A stretch of 64,000 nucleotides of DNA, taken from assembly GCF_902686445.1 (NCBI RefSeq), contig NC_062219.1, positions 111,973,160-112,037,159 on the forward strand, read 5' to 3'. Within the stretch, counting starts at the first letter, position 1. The number at the start of each line of letters is the position of its first letter. The notes beneath the pieces are model-generated. The model was not told where the DNA came from, made no database searches, and saw nothing but the letters and a program-made list of their open reading frames with translations. Positions 32,516-44,114 of the stretch are shown piece after piece. The translations under genes were made by a program, and so were the position numbers. This DNA comes from Sciurus carolinensis (lineage: Eukaryota > Chordata > Mammalia > Rodentia > Sciuridae).

Positions 32516-32589
32516 GCTTTGAAAAGGGAAGTGGTAGAGGACAGAGACATCAAATGCTCCCCAAACCCCAACCTGCTCCCCATTGTCCC

Positions 32590-32890
32590 CAGACCCCACA
32601 CTATTAAGTGAGACCATAGGACTAGTTATGGTCAATAGATGGAGGGGAAACACTATCTGTCACTTTGGGGACAAAGCTTTTCAGACCCAGGGCATAGTCT
32701 TCCAGCTCTTTCCTGCCCTTATGGCAGCAATCATGGAAGCTGTGTGTTGAAATCTGGCACCTCCAACGTCCAGGGTCCCAAAGTAACCCTGTGGGGCGGA
32801 ACCTCTGCCAGTCTGCCTTGGCCAGAGTGTGAGTAAACCTCAATGCTAGTGCCCTGGATGTCAGGGTAAGTTGTCACTACAGCCCAGTGT
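32590..32890 (+). repeat. ERVL-MaLR (MLT1-like) LTR
   Basis: 'tatggtcaatagatggaggg', 'tcttccagctctttcctgcc', 'caatcatggaagctgtgtgt' and 'gtgagtaaacctcaatgcta' fit the 3' half of a MaLR LTR. It is solitary and highly diverged. Confidence 0.5.
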
Positions 32891-33012
32891 GGCCTCTCCT
32901 GTCTCTCAAAGCCAGCTACCGCTCACGCCTTTGGCAGAAGGATCGTATCATCAGAGTTGTCACACAGGCAGTGTGCTGGCCCAGGAAAAGCTGCTTAAAG
33001 GAGATCAAGAAT

Positions 33013-33100
33013 TTATTTTTTTGCTTTGCTGGGGAGGGAATCCAGGGTCTCGAGCAGGCTAAGCATATGCTCCGCCACCAAGCGACACCCATGGCAAGAA
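33013..33100 (-). mobile_element. ID-like SINE, diverged
   Basis: Minus strand: 'cgcttggtggcggagcatat' (A-box region), 'cttagcctgctcgagaccct' 'ggattccctccccagcaa' (B-box region), then A-rich (plus T7). It is older and more diverged than the copy at 31946. Confidence 0.6.
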
Positions 33101-33104
33101 AAAG

Positions 33105-33818
33105 ATGATTTAAATAATTATCTCACAGGCTCTTTGCCTGTCCTGAGGAGCCTGGCTCTCTGATGAACTGTCTGCTGGCTTCTCTCCCCAGGTGCCAGGT
33201 GGAGAATGACAAATAACTGAAACCAACTTTCCCAACAACAGAGCAATCCTTACAGGACGCTAACGACAGACCCTTCCATCTGAGCCAAGTCCTCAAAAAT
33301 CCCTGTCTGTCCCCCAGGTGCCCCAGTAGTAGTTGCCTATTAAAAGGAGAGGAGTCTCTGAAGCTCAGATCTACCTTCTGCTACATCTTCTCAATCTGGG
33401 CCTTGCATTGTCCTGCTGGGACCTTTTTGGATCCCTGCCTGCCTGGGAGACACACCCCCTAGCGGTTAACAGGTCCCTTCCCCAGTGGTGGCCACAGCTA
33501 CCCTAGTGCCTGTGAGGAACCTGTCTCCTGGCTGCAGTACCTGGGGGAGGCCTGCAGGGCGGGGAGCGAGGCTTTCTCCTGCTGAGTGGCTGTGATGCTT
33601 ACAGGGCTCAAAACCAAAACCTTGACCTCATTAGCTCAATGTTCTGGTCAGTGGTCTCAGAGAAATGTGATGATGTTAATTATGTGCTGATTTATTTAAT
33701 CCCTGGTCTTGTAAAATGCTTGCACTTGCCTTCTCCACCTTCCCCCAGGGACTATAAACTCAAGGTGGGGGTGTGGCAGGGGTGGGGTAGGAGGGGGGAG
33801 GAGAGCAGACTGGACTCT
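33105..33818. other. Unique sequence, nothing recognised
   Basis: No exon or classifiable repeat was found. A G-rich run, 'gtggcaggggtggggtagga', near 33773 is a possible quadruplex but is short. Confidence 0.4.
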
Positions 33819-33821
33819 GGG

Positions 33822-33978
33822 GTCATGCAGACCTGGATTCACTTCCTGGCTACTGTGACCCTGAGTAAACTTTCTGAGCCCGGGATCAGGTAAGGATTAT
33901 GGGTTTGGCACTGTGCCTGACACGGAGGAAGCTCTTGGTAAATCGTAGCCATTGTTATTGTTATCGTTAATTATTATT
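33822..33978 (+). repeat. MIR SINE
   Basis: 'catgcagacctggattcact', 'ctactgtgaccctgagtaaa', 'cactgtgcctgacacggagg' and 'gtaaatcgtagccattgtta' follow the MIR order through to its 3' end. Confidence 0.8.
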
Positions 33979-34044
33979 TGAGTCTATCAACTGAAGGAGG
34001 ATTTCCCATTGCTCCGTCTCTGTATTTGAGAGGCAACTGAGTGT

Positions 34045-34200
34045 AGACCAGTTGTCCAACAGAACTGTACCGTGAATGGAAGTTACGGGATCTGCACCAT
34101 CCAACACGGCAGCCACCAGCCACCTATGAATTACGATTGCGTTTTATTTTAATGAACTCAACGTTAAATAGTCACATACATCAAGTGGCACAGGTGTGGA
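34045..34200. repeat. Possible hAT-type MER DNA transposon relic
   Basis: 'agttgtccaacagaactgta' and 'caccatccaacacggcagcc' 'accagccacctatgaatt' resemble short non-autonomous MER elements of the hAT-Charlie group. Family and strand are uncertain. Confidence 0.35.
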
Positions 34201-34204
34201 GGGT

Positions 34205-34330
34205 GAGAGCACATGCTCAGGGATGAGCCACCAGGTCCAATTCTTCCTGGCAGTAAGACCTTGGGCCAGTTCCCCAAGTACTCTGGGCTTCAGGTTCCCC
34301 CTGTATTATGTGTGGACATGGTAGAATGGA
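34205..34330 (+). repeat. MIR SINE fragment
   Basis: 'caggtccaattcttcctggc' 'agtaagaccttgggccagtt' and 'gggcttcaggttcccc' follow the MIR order. Confidence 0.6.
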
Positions 34331-34334
34331 CTTC

Positions 34335-35350
34335 GTGGGACAACTGTGAGGAATTGCTGTTAGAAAGCACTCCATTTTGGGAGTGTTTAGCCATAACTAA
34401 ACACTTGTCCGTGATCCCTGCGCATTCTGGGTCCCCCCATGGACATGGCATCTTGGAGGCCGGACTGTTGGCTCCATTTTGAATCTCTCCTGGGCCCCAA
34501 CCAGCCCAGGAGACCTGGAATGCCTAGAGGAGGATGAAGACAGAGAGGGCCCAGGTTGACAGCCCAGCCCAGGCCACCCCCTCTCCCTACAGTAGTGTGA
34601 CTGTCACTCTTCTTGAGAAGAGGGTTCTGTAGGAGGCCGGTAAGGCAACCTGAGAGAGGGGGCTCAGGTGGAGGCCTTCCTATTCCTATATCCCAGGGGA
34701 GGGAGCTGTCATCACTGAACTGTGTCCCCTCGACTGCTTTTCCAAACACTGGGGTTGATCGATCCACCTGCCTGGTTCAGCCATGAAGCCAGAGGTCAGA
34801 CAGGCTCTGCTGGAAAGCAGTGGGCTTCTGAGAAATGGATGATGTGGTGCAAAGTCAGGGCCAGGAGCCTGCTCTTTGGAATTCCCCCTTCCCTGGCACC
34901 CAGAGGAGGGACCCAAGTCCTTTGGGGCTCAGGGAATGGGTGCAAGTTGCTGTCCTTCCTTTGTCTTCTATACATGAGGCCTGAGGGTAGCAGGGGTGTG
35001 AGGGCCACCTTGGGATTTCCAGACCCCCCGACTTCTTGGTGCCCCCGCAGGCACAGACTCAAATTCACCCAAAGAATCAAATAGCTTCATAAGCAAGGAC
35101 CCTCTGAAGGTCTCTGAAGTCCTCACCTTCATTCTGGCTCACTCCCCACCCGTCCTGGACCCAGCAGGAAATGGCATGTCCTTGAGGGAACACCTCCATC
35201 TTCCAGAACTAACCAAGGCCCCTTTTCCCCCAGTTTTGGGGATCCCTACTTTTACAGCCAGAAGAGACCTGCCCTCTAGAGTCACAGAGAATGCCACAGT
35301 TAATTATTTGGGACTATCTTTGCTCCACTTTCATTTCAGGGTAAGAGATA
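34335..35350. other. Unique sequence, nothing recognised
   Basis: Overlapping frames on both strands (34387-35084) have no domain-like features and no repeat was assigned. Confidence 0.45.
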
Positions 35351-35355
35351 GCAGG

Positions 35356-35419
35356 AAGCACAAAGTCAGACTCCAGGAAGGACGTTAAAGCACAAAGTCA
35401 GACTCCAGGAAGGATGCTC
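35356..35419. repeat. 32-bp tandem duplication, two copies
   Basis: Positions 35356-35387 and 35388-35419 start with the same 27 bases (AAGCACAAAGTCAGACTCC...AAGGA) and differ only at the unit ends. This is a recent local duplication. Confidence 0.9.
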
Positions 35420-35609
35420 TGATGGTAAGAAACACGAGACAGTGGGTCCCAGGAGCCCGTTATATCCAAACCTCTGATCAGGCTGGTGGAGAAGGGCTGC
35501 ATCAGAGGAGAGGGCTCTCGGATGGAAGAGTGGGAGGATGGGAAATCTGGGATTTAAAAGACTCAGGACACTTGGCTGATAGGATCTCTCAACTTGGAGT
35601 GGGATTGAT

Positions 35610-35790
35610 ATAGGTGTGATCCCAACCAGGTCACTGGCTCTGACCTTGAGTTAATTGTTTCATGATGCTTCTACTCAATTTCCTCATCTGTGAAATGGGG
35701 TTGAAGAGTTTCACCCCCAGGTTGTTCTGAGGGGCAAGGAAGGCCCTGCAGGGGAATGCCCCACCCAGTGTCTGGCATGTGACTGGGAAA
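35610..35790 (+). repeat. MIR SINE fragment
   Basis: 'tcactggctctgaccttgag', 'tcaatttcctcatctgtgaa' 'atggggttgaagagtt' and a later 'cccagtgtctggcatgtgac' are MIR segments in order. Confidence 0.75.
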
Positions 35791-35845
35791 TAGAGAGGGG
35801 ACTGAGCCCGAGCAGGCAGGGGAACTGGAGTGCAGAGGGAGGAGA

Positions 35846-35873
35846 AGGCAGGCAGGCAGGCAGGCAGGCAGGC
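35846..35873. repeat. (AGGC)7 microsatellite
   Basis: Seven uninterrupted AGGC units, flanked by related GGAGAAGG sequence. It is pure, so it is probably length-variable. Confidence 0.95.
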
Positions 35874-35874
35874 T

Positions 35875-38480
35875 GGGTAGGGGATTTCAGTGGGCAGTGC
35901 AGAAGGAGATGGCCAGCTGGACACCGCCTGGGCCCTGCTCCAGGTGAGGCTGAGAACCTCCCGCTCGTGTCCCACTGCTGCCCCCACTGCAAGGCACCCT
36001 GGCGGGACAGTGAGGGCGCTGGGACTCCTCCTTGATCTGTGTTCTTCTGGAAGGCCCTGTGTGTCCTTGGCCTGGGGACCCTCAGTTGCCAATTCCAGAA
36101 AGCCCTGACAGGGGCTGCCCAGAAAGACCTGGTTTTCCCACATAGTTCAGCTCCTTCCGCTGAGGGACCTCAGGCACTCCTTCAAAAGACCCCAGACTGT
36201 GGGCCAGCTAGCCTGCCCTCTCCAGCCCCAGTTCTGGGGAATGTTGGGGCTGGGAAGCTGCTGGTGAGCTGGGGGGTGACTGGGAAGAAGGTTTGCCCTG
36301 TGATCCACTTTTCCCCAGACTGAACTATAAATTCAAAACCCATCTTCTGCTCATGGAAGGGACAGGAAGGAAGTTGTCTTTGCTGGACTGGCCCATGCAT
36401 CAGCAGGCCCTGGCTGAGTGGCCTTTGGGGGCCCCCTGCCCTGTGCTCCCACGTGAGTGAGAAGGACTCTAGCCACGGGGTAATAAACATCCTGGCAAAG
36501 TCAGCTCAGGCCAGACTCCACACTGCCAAGGAGGAGAAAGGGGAGAGAGCGAGCGCTCCGGAGGCCCAGGGCTACGTGGCCCCGTGGGTGCTTTCCATTC
36601 CATTTTTAGGCCTATTGGCTACAGAGGGACAAAGCCCTCATCATGAGTTAGGACGCAGGCCCACCCCCTTAGACTGGGGTTACCTGGGAGCAGGCCTGTG
36701 TGCCCCATATCACAGTGCCCGTGGGGGTGGCCACCACGTGGGCGTCTCCATCAGCTATGGCTCACCGCTACTGTCTAAATGAGACCAGGGTCTCACTGCA
36801 GTGTCCTGGGTCTGAGGAATTCGCCACCACGCAGGTCACACAGGGGGCTTTTTTATCTTTTCCACAGAGCTGTGGACCCATGGCAGGGCCTCCCTACCTG
36901 TTCCTTCTATTCACCTTTGCCAGTCCCCACCACATGGCCTGAGTGAGGGGCTGCGTGGCCCCCGGGGCAGGCCCAGGACTGGGGGGTAGAGAGACACTTG
37001 CTCCAGGGACCCCCTCTTATTTTCTCTCTCCTGCCTCTCACTCCCAAGCTGGCCGCTCTGCAGCAACGCAGTGCCCAGTGCCACCCCACCTGGGTATCTA
37101 GCTCCCTCCCTGTCTCCATTCCCACAGAGGAGGTCACCCAACCACCCACAGCCAGGTACAGAGGATAAAAATACCCAGTGGAAAAACACATGGCTCCAGG
37201 TCAAACATTAACCTGCAGGGCCTGACATGCTGGCCCCAGGTTCCTTCCCAGGCTGCCTGGCCACCAACATATAGCTGGCAGCAGTGTCCTCTCCTCGGCC
37301 ATCACTGAAATTCTCAGACACTTACCCACATGCTTCCTGCACGAATTCTTTAGAAAGCAAACAAGCTCACCTGAGAACCCCAACCCCAAGGGCACAAGTC
37401 GGGACCAGCTCAGCCAGACTGGTGGCTGCAGGGACGTGCCTCCCTCCTGCTCAGCCTGGGGTTCCCCCAAAGCTCTCTGGGGTGCTAGGTCACCCCAGCT
37501 TCCTCTAGGGGAGGAGCCCAGCTCAGAGCTCCCCAACTCCTCCAGGTTCCTTTCTACTGCAAAGCTGAGCTCACTTAGACTCTGGAAGGAAGGAAGCCAA
37601 GCAGAGGGAAGCAGGGAGTTGGGGGAGGAGAGTCTGACTGGCTGGCATGCAGCCCTCTCATGCTGCGAGGCCGCTGGAGGAGGCACTGGGGCCAGGCCGC
37701 AGGTGAGAAGTACCAGCCTGCCCCTGACTTGCCCTCTGTCCAGCTCCGTTGTTCTCTGGGGCCAAGGAGGCCAGGGGGTTACATTTTCCCCCATATGTCC
37801 TAATGGCCCTGCCCATACTTGCAGGCAGGTCCCACGGTGGACATCCCATAGCTGCCTGAACCTCAGTGGCTGAGAGGCCCGGCCCCGCCTCCTTTTGTGC
37901 CTCTGGGGTCCCGTGCCCAGTGGTTCTAGGAAACACCTGTGTGGCAGCCCTGAACCCGGGCCAAATGTCCCACTTTCTATCAAGGAAGCTTTGCTGTACA
38001 TCGGGTAGGGTAGGACCCATCTGGGCACATGCAGCTGCCTGTCTCCTGCTGGTTCAAGGGCGATGGCCCACCAGGTGCCTGACAGGTGCCTGACCTGGGT
38101 AACTCTCGGCCAGGGAAACCCTCCCAGAGACTTTGATGTCCATGGCAGCACTACAGGCGGAGAATGTGAATATTACTTTTAAGGAGAAGTAGGCGTTTGA
38201 GTAGGCCATGCCCTCCTGCTTTGCCAAGAGTTTGCCCAGCTGCCAGGTAGAGATCAGTGCAAGATAGAATCAGAGGCCTGCAACCCGGCCTCTGAGAGAC
38301 AGGAGGCTCCCCAACGCATGGGAAGCTTGACCCAGGACTGTCTCCCGGCTCCTGGAGGTGTCTCCCTGCAGGATGGTGGTCACTTTGTTAGGACAGGGTT
38401 GTGGAGACAGCTCCCAAAGGCTTGGTCTCTGCTGACCCAGTCAGGTGAGGCCTGGGGGTTTGGAAGCCTTTGGTTTGGAA
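35875..38480. other. GC-rich unique sequence
   Basis: A 316-codon minus-strand frame at 37201-38151 is the longest here. It is Leu/Pro/Gly/Trp-rich with no domain-like pattern, and is overlapped by several frames of similar quality. No splice-bounded exon or repeat was recognised over 2.6 kb. Confidence 0.45.
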
Positions 38481-38484
38481 CTGT

Positions 38485-38645
38485 ATTCTGCCACTACGTA
38501 GCCATATGGTCCTCTATGAATTACTCAGACTCTCTGAACCTCAGTTAGCTTATCTATAAAATGGGGACAACTATGTCCAGCTCTCAAGGCATTCCAAAAG
38601 TAAAGTTAGCTGATTTTTATGTAGTACCTGGCACATAGAAGTTAT
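38485..38645 (+). repeat. MIR SINE
   Basis: 'ctgccactacgtagccatat', 'gaacctcagttagcttatct' 'ataaaatggggacaact' and 'gtagtacctggcacatagaa' cover most of a MIR. Confidence 0.85.
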
Positions 38646-38667
38646 TGTACAGATCACTGGTTTTCTC

Positions 38668-38765
38668 TCCATTTGGGGCCTCCATTTCCTTATCTGTAAA
38701 ATGGGCATCATCTCACCCAGCTCACAGGACTAAAGGAGATGATCTTTATATTGTTGTTGCACATG
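38668..38765 (+). repeat. MIR SINE, second tandem copy
   Basis: 'catttccttatctgtaaaat' 'gggcatcatctcacccagct' 'cacaggactaaaggagatga' is a separate MIR 3' half directly after the first copy. Confidence 0.8.
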
Positions 38766-39560
38766 GACATAGGTCTGTAACTGTCAGCATGACTGTCTTC
38801 TGTTCCCCTCGGTTTCCTCATCTGGATTTGGTCGTCTTCAAGGACGTTGGCTGGAGGTCCCAACACCTGCTCCCTCCAATAAAAGCACGCACCCTCCTGC
38901 CCCACCCCCACTAGGCAAAATGGACATCGTATCTCCCTCGTTATCACACTGACATTTGCTTTGGCTCTGGTAGCAATGACCTGTTGAAGTGAACAAAGGC
39001 TGAGGAGGGAGGCAGGAGCTAGGAAGGCCAGGAGCCCTGCTTTAGAGAGGTGTTGGTCCATGGGCTGACCTCAGGCCCGAGGATCAAAGCTGAGCATGCA
39101 GGGCGGTGGGTGTGAGCCGGAGGTCAGGACTAAGTTCTCTCGCTGAGGCCCGGGCTGGGGGAGGGGATGTTTGCATCTGGATGCCATCTGGACCAGGGCA
39201 AACACCCAGGGGCCACTCGAGGAAATGCCTGAGCGCAAATCAAACCCTGCAAAGAAATCACGAAGCCCTTGAAACGAATGTCTGAGGGAGAGGAATGTGT
39301 CTGGGGTGCTGGGAGGCCGGGATGGAACTGGGAAGGGAGGCGGGGCGTGGGGAGGAAGGGACGTGTCTGGGGGTGGGGGGACTCCCTGAGCTTGTGGTTT
39401 CATACTCCAAGTAGACAGGGAGGTGGGACCTCTGGGGGGTGATGAAGGCAGGGTTCCCAATTTCAGGAGGCCCTGCATTACCTTAGAATTCTGGGTCTGG
39501 CCCCCTGTACCTCCTATCACTTGTCAAACTCCAGCCCCCAAAGTGCAGCTGTCCTTCAGA
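38765..39560. other. Unique sequence, nothing recognised
   Basis: A 'ttccccatctgga'-type residue near 38816 may be further MIR. The G-rich segment 39300-39380 has several GGG runs. No gene was found. Confidence 0.4.
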
Positions 39561-39564
39561 TCAG

Positions 39565-39690
39565 TGACATTGATAAAGCACCTGCCATGTGCATGGCCCC
39601 AGGTTGAGACTCCTAGACTCTCAGAGGTGAGTATCAGCATTGTATGGTGGCCTTGCAGTCCGACAGACCTGGTTCAAATCCCCCTTTCCT
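39565..39690. repeat. L2 (minus) and MIR (plus) fragments
   Basis: 'ttgataaagcacctgccatg' 'tgcatggccccagg' resembles the reverse-complemented L2 3' end. 'cttgcagtccgacagacctg' 'gttcaaatcccc' (39653-39684) is the 5' portion of a plus-strand MIR. Confidence 0.55.
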
Positions 39691-40029
39691 TAAAATGGCA
39701 TTCAGAAAAGCTCATGTGCTGCCGTGAGTCATTTCCTCCGTAGCTGCTAAAGGGCATGACCCCACAGCTTGGGAGGGTGGCCAGAGCTAACCAGCTGGCC
39801 AGCTTGAGAGTGTAGGCTCCGGACCAAGACTGGTGGCTTGGGGGACCCTCAAGCCTCTGTGGCCTATGGACAGCACTCACCATTGGTGCAGCCTGTAATG
39901 AGGTGGGCGCTACCCCAGCTCGGCCCCAGCCCTGTCCACAGAGCCACCTGATGATGTGGTCCCAAGGAAGGGAACAGGAGACACGCCCTCCCCATCGCTA
40001 GGCACCTGCCCATGGCTCTCCAGGCACCA

Positions 40030-40640
40030 GGCCAGCGTCACGCTGAGTGTGTGCACGTGTGTGCTCATGTCTGTGCTCCTTCCTGTGCATAGTGGGAGTG
40101 TATCTGAGCACATTTTTGCATCTGCAGGTGTGCACTTGTGCTTCTATATGTTTGTACAACTATGTGCTTATGTTTATGTGTGTGTTTATTTCTCTGTGGT
40201 GGTGGTTCATGCAGATGTGTTTAAATATATAAAATATATGACTCTTTGTATATATTATGCAAGTATGAATTGTGCACTCCCGTGTGTATAGGTATATATT
40301 TACATACAGTGTATGTTTTTACGCTGTGCATACGATTCATGTGTCTGTGTGGATGGAGCTTACATGGGTTTTTCTTTGTAAACAAGGTGTATGTGTTTGT
40401 ATAATGTGTTTCTGTGTTGATGTGTTTGTAGGTGTGATGTATCTGCCCATTAGTGGCATGCATGTGTGTTTTGTGAGCATACCTGTGTGCATATATGAAA
40501 TGCAATTTATCTATGTGTGTAGATAAAACGTGCCATGTGGAAACGCATGTGCATAATTAGCATGTGTGCATACAGTATGTATTTGCATATTTGTGTGTGT
40601 GACATGCATGATACGTATGTGCCTACACCTGTAGGAGGCA
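40030..40640. repeat. Degenerate TG-rich tract (~600 bp)
   Basis: Variants of TGTGTG, TGTGCA, TGTATG and CATGTG fill about 600 bp, with AT-rich insertions such as 'aaatatataaaatatatgac'. Much of it is alternating purine-pyrimidine. Open frames exist on both strands only because stop codons are rare in such repeats. It is an old expanded microsatellite or minisatellite. Confidence 0.8.
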
Positions 40641-40644
40641 GCCC

Positions 40645-41070
40645 AGAACATTAAGAACAACCCGGGACTTAGAGCTGAAAGAGGGGTTTCAAACCCCTGG
40701 CCCCAGGTTGTGAAGTCCACAGCACTGATTTGGCCTTCCTCAGCCTCTGTAGGCCCAGCTGTAATGACACCTACCGGACCCCCTTCCCTGCCTCCTGCCT
40801 CTGAGACCTGGACTGAGGAACAGGAGTGAGCTGGTCAGCCTGGGCAGCACTGTCCTGGCAGGCACCAGAGGGCCTGTGGGGTCCAGCTCTGCCTCTGGGA
40901 TTGCAGAGGATCAGAGCCCAGGGCTGGCCCTTACTCAGCTCATGGTCTTGACACAGAGACAAAACTGAGCCCAGGAAACAGTGAGAGGAGAAGGAGAGAC
41001 GTAGGGAGGATTGGCATGAAGATGTGCTCCCAAGACATGGAGGGCTAGGTGCACACAGACCCCTCAGTGG
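40645..41070. other. Unique sequence, nothing recognised
   Basis: No exon or repeat was found. A MIR-like start ('gggacttagagctgaaagag') at about 40665 is too weak to call. Confidence 0.4.
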
Positions 41071-41079
41071 GGAGAGCCT

Positions 41080-41288
41080 GGTTCAAGCCCTAGCTCTGCC
41101 ACGTGCTTGCTCTGGGATCGTGGGCAAGTCACGGTCACCTCCCCGTGATGTCCCTCTTTGGCATGGGATCAGAGGACTTCCCTGTGCCATCTCTCTTTAG
41201 TGAGGGGTCAGCACTGAACTGCATTACTGCGTGGAAAGCACTTAGAACAGTGCCTGGCGCTAGGAAGTCCTCAATAGGTCTTAAGCTC
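41080..41288 (+). repeat. MIR SINE, near full length
   Basis: 'ttcaagccctagctctgcca', 'tcgtgggcaagtcacggtca', 'gcattactgcgtggaaagca' 'cttagaacagtgcctggcgc' follow the MIR order, with an internal insertion or divergence between 41150 and 41215. Confidence 0.8.
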
Positions 41289-41289
41289 T

Positions 41290-42065
41290 ACGGCATCATC
41301 ATCCTGAAATGCAAAGCCACTGAATTAGTTCCAAGTACACAGAAAATAATGAACAACGAAAGGCCCATCATCCATTCCCAAGAGAATAAAAAGCTGTGCA
41401 AAATTACAACCATAGTTTACTAAATGGCTCCATCCTGGGTGTCAGTGTCTTCTCAAGGTCACGTGTCATTCCCATCTAACCAGAATGGCATGGGGACTGC
41501 AGGGTGGGTTGGGGGCATGTGAGTTACAGGCCAGAGCAGCAGGGGACAACAACCAAAAGAATCTGTCACTGCAAGAGAATGCCACCTCTGCTCAGTGAGA
41601 CTGCTGTCTGTAAGGAACCTGTGCAACACTTGGTATAATAAAGACTAAAAGAAACAAAACTAAATCCATTTGAATGCATCAAGTAGAGACTGTTTTTGTG
41701 CCTTGTGGTCAGAGTGTGCCTGAGCTTTAAGTGTTGATACCCATCTCAGCAAAGAACAAGAAGACAACAGCATGGGGTCTCCTGGAACCAGGGGTGCCCA
41801 GGAGAGGGGCTTCTCCCTACCCCCATCCCAACCTAGGGACCACTTCAAGCAAGAGCCAAGGGTCCCAGCAGCTCAGCTCTGGTTTTCAAGGAAGCTGAAC
41901 TAGGGACTGTCATTACTGTAACTGCCCTGCCGACCCAGACCCTCCCCCTGGACTGGCTATACAGTCATCTATTTAAATGGATGGGTAAAAAGACTCGCCA
42001 TGACCTTGACAAAAACACACATGCATTTTCAGATGTGTGTTCCGAGCCTTTTACCTGTTTGTCCT
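41290..42065. other. Unclassified sequence
   Basis: A-rich in part (41300-41420, 'gaaaataatgaacaacgaaa'). No diagnostic repeat or exon was found. Confidence 0.4.
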
Positions 42066-42069
42066 CACA

Positions 42070-42215
42070 CCAGACCTTCCAACGATCTGCTCGGATTTCC
42101 ATATTAAAGATGAGGAAACGAGACCCAGAGCGGTTAAGTAACGTCCCAGAGCCATCAGCAGGACAAGCGCCGGAATTCAGGCAGAGGCGTGCACTCAACC
42201 ACTGATTATTCAGAA
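42070..42215 (-). repeat. MIR SINE
   Basis: 'tttccatattaaagatgagg' 'aaacgagacccagagcggtt' 'aagtaacgtcccagagccat' and 'gcgtgcactcaaccactgat' match the reverse-complemented MIR from core to 5' end. Confidence 0.85.
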
Positions 42216-42639
42216 AGACCCAAAAAAAGCAGAATGGAGAATGAGATGGCACACCTGGCTGGCTCAGAGGGCTTTAAGGAAGGAAAGGGCGGCAGGGAAG
42301 CACCCTGGAGGCAGCTGGCAGCCAGGCCACACTAGATGGCCTTGGTAGACGTGGTCAGGGAGAGGCTGGGTTCCCACGGAGGCAGCCAGGGCCCTAGCAA
42401 CACAGTCTTGTTTGGGCCACTGCGCAGGGCCAGGTGGTTGATAGGGAAGGCCGAGGCCAAGCCAGGGCCCAGAGGCCTGCAGATGCCGAGCTGCTGACTT
42501 CAGCCCCCAAATTGGTCTGGAAAGCCAGGCCTGGTTCCCACCACCAAGTCAGGCGGCGCACTTGCCTGTGCACTCCCCTCACCGTCGGCCACTCAGTCAC
42601 TCCACAAACACTCACTGCGTGCTCAGGGTGTGACAGAAA

Positions 42640-42855
42640 GTGCTTCTGGGTCCAGAATATTGGGCTTTGAATCTTGTCCCCTCCGGGTTGTGTAACCTTG
42701 CATGGGTAACTCAATGGCTCTTTGCCGGAGTTTCCTGTCTGCAAATGAATATCATAACAGGCTTGATCTCATAGACTTGTTGCGAAGATTAAATGAGTTA
42801 ACACCTCGGAAGCCCAGTGCCTGTGCTTGATTAATCTAGCTACTGCTATGTGCCC
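42640..42855 (+). repeat. MIR SINE, near full length
   Basis: 'ttgggctttgaatcttgtcc', 'gtgtaaccttgcatgggtaa', 'cggagtttcctgtctgcaaa', 'gttgcgaagattaaatgagt' and 'agcccagtgcctgtgc' follow the full MIR order. Confidence 0.85.
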
Positions 42856-43685
42856 TGTGAGTATCTTTAGGACACTATTAAATTACAGCGTTGTGCTTGA
42901 GTTTTACTTGCCTAATCTCTAGAAATGATAAGAGGAATAAGAACGGCCTCTCAGACCTGGTGGGATTTCCATTCTATTACAGGGAGCCTGGACAGACGAC
43001 TAGTCAACTAAGACATTAAGGAGAGCACTGTGTCCAGCCCTGGGGTGGCTGACCACGACTGTCCAACAGAAGACGGCCCATGGGTGATGGGCTGGGACAG
43101 GCCTGGAACACTCCTCCCCCTCTGCTTCCATCGGGGAGAGCCAGGTAAGCCAGACTCATGGACTTCCTTAAAAAAGGGCCGGAGCATCAGAAGGGAGCTG
43201 ATCAGTCCACGGGCGGCGGAAGGGGCGCTGTGAAGGCTCGGGGGCAGCTCCTCCCAGGCTGGTGAGCAGGACTTGGTGGAGCCAGGCCCACAGGCCCAAC
43301 TGTGCAGGCTGCTCTTGCTTGTTCTGCTGTTCTTCGGGGTGAGTCAGAGCCTGCTGTCAGATCCCTTGCCTGCCATATGGCCAAGGAAAGTTTCCCGTCC
43401 ATTAGGTGATAGGAGTGATGTGCCTTGAGATGGCGGTGGTCTTCTGGTGGGTCCACCGCTCAGCAGGGAGTGGGTATTCTGACAGCATTGGCAGGTACCT
43501 GCCTGTCCTGGGATGCAGGCCTGGTGCTCCTGCATGAATACCTGGGAAAGGTAGGGTCTTCCTTGCAGTTACCCCACTGGGCACTGAAGAGGAGGGCCTG
43601 GCCTCTTGCCTCTGCATACTGCCAGATGTGCCAGCAGATCTTTGCCAGCCGCCCGGGTGCATGCTCTGCTAGCCAGGCTCCCTTC
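42855..43685. other. Unique sequence, nothing recognised
   Basis: No exon or repeat was found. Frames on both strands overlap through 43200-43660. Confidence 0.4.
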
Positions 43686-43689
43686 TGTC

Positions 43690-43865
43690 CCACCTTGGTG
43701 CTCTGGATTTTTATTGAGCAACTATTTGGTACCAGACACCATCCTGTGAGGAAGACTTCCCCATTAAGTAGATGAAGGAACAGAGGCTTTGAGAAGTTAG
43801 TAAAAGAGCTCGAAAGATGCAAAGTAGGGATTGGAAGTCAAGATACCCAACTCCAGAGCCCGGGA
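43690..43865 (-). repeat. MIR SINE
   Basis: 'tttattgagcaactatttgg' 'taccagacaccatcctgtga', 'gaaggaacagaggctttgag' 'aagttagtaaaagagctcg' and 'aagatacccaactccagagc' match the reverse-complemented MIR. Confidence 0.8.
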
Positions 43866-43924
43866 CACTAAATAACGGCCCCGTTAATCTTCCCGCTGAG
43901 ATTCTGACAATCGTAATGACCATT

Positions 43925-44110
43925 GTGAACATTCATGGCTACTTCCTGTGTGCCGAACATTACTCTAAGAGCTTTACACATCTCAACTCCTTCCATCCTC
44001 ACGTCACAGATAGTAAAAGCCTGCCCTCGGCCACACAGCTCTGTGGAACACCGTGGGGTTTGAACCCAGGTGGTCTGGCTGCAGAATTTCTCACCTTGGC
44101 CACCACTCCA
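43925..44110 (-). repeat. MIR SINE, near full length
   Basis: 'ggctacttcctgtgtgccga', 'taagagctttacacatctca', 'gccctcggccacacagctct' and 'ggggtttgaacccaggtggt' 'ctggctgcag' follow the full reverse-complemented MIR order. Confidence 0.85.
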
Positions 44111-44114
44111 CCAA

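Noticed and set aside
37201..38151. 316-codon open frame, minus strand
   Set aside because: No domain-like pattern, no splice context and several equally open frames opposite. It is best explained by low stop-codon frequency in GC-rich DNA.
40221..40526. Paired open frames on both strands in TG-rich DNA
   Set aside because: His/Thr- and Cys/Val-rich translations are a direct product of the TG/CA repeat.
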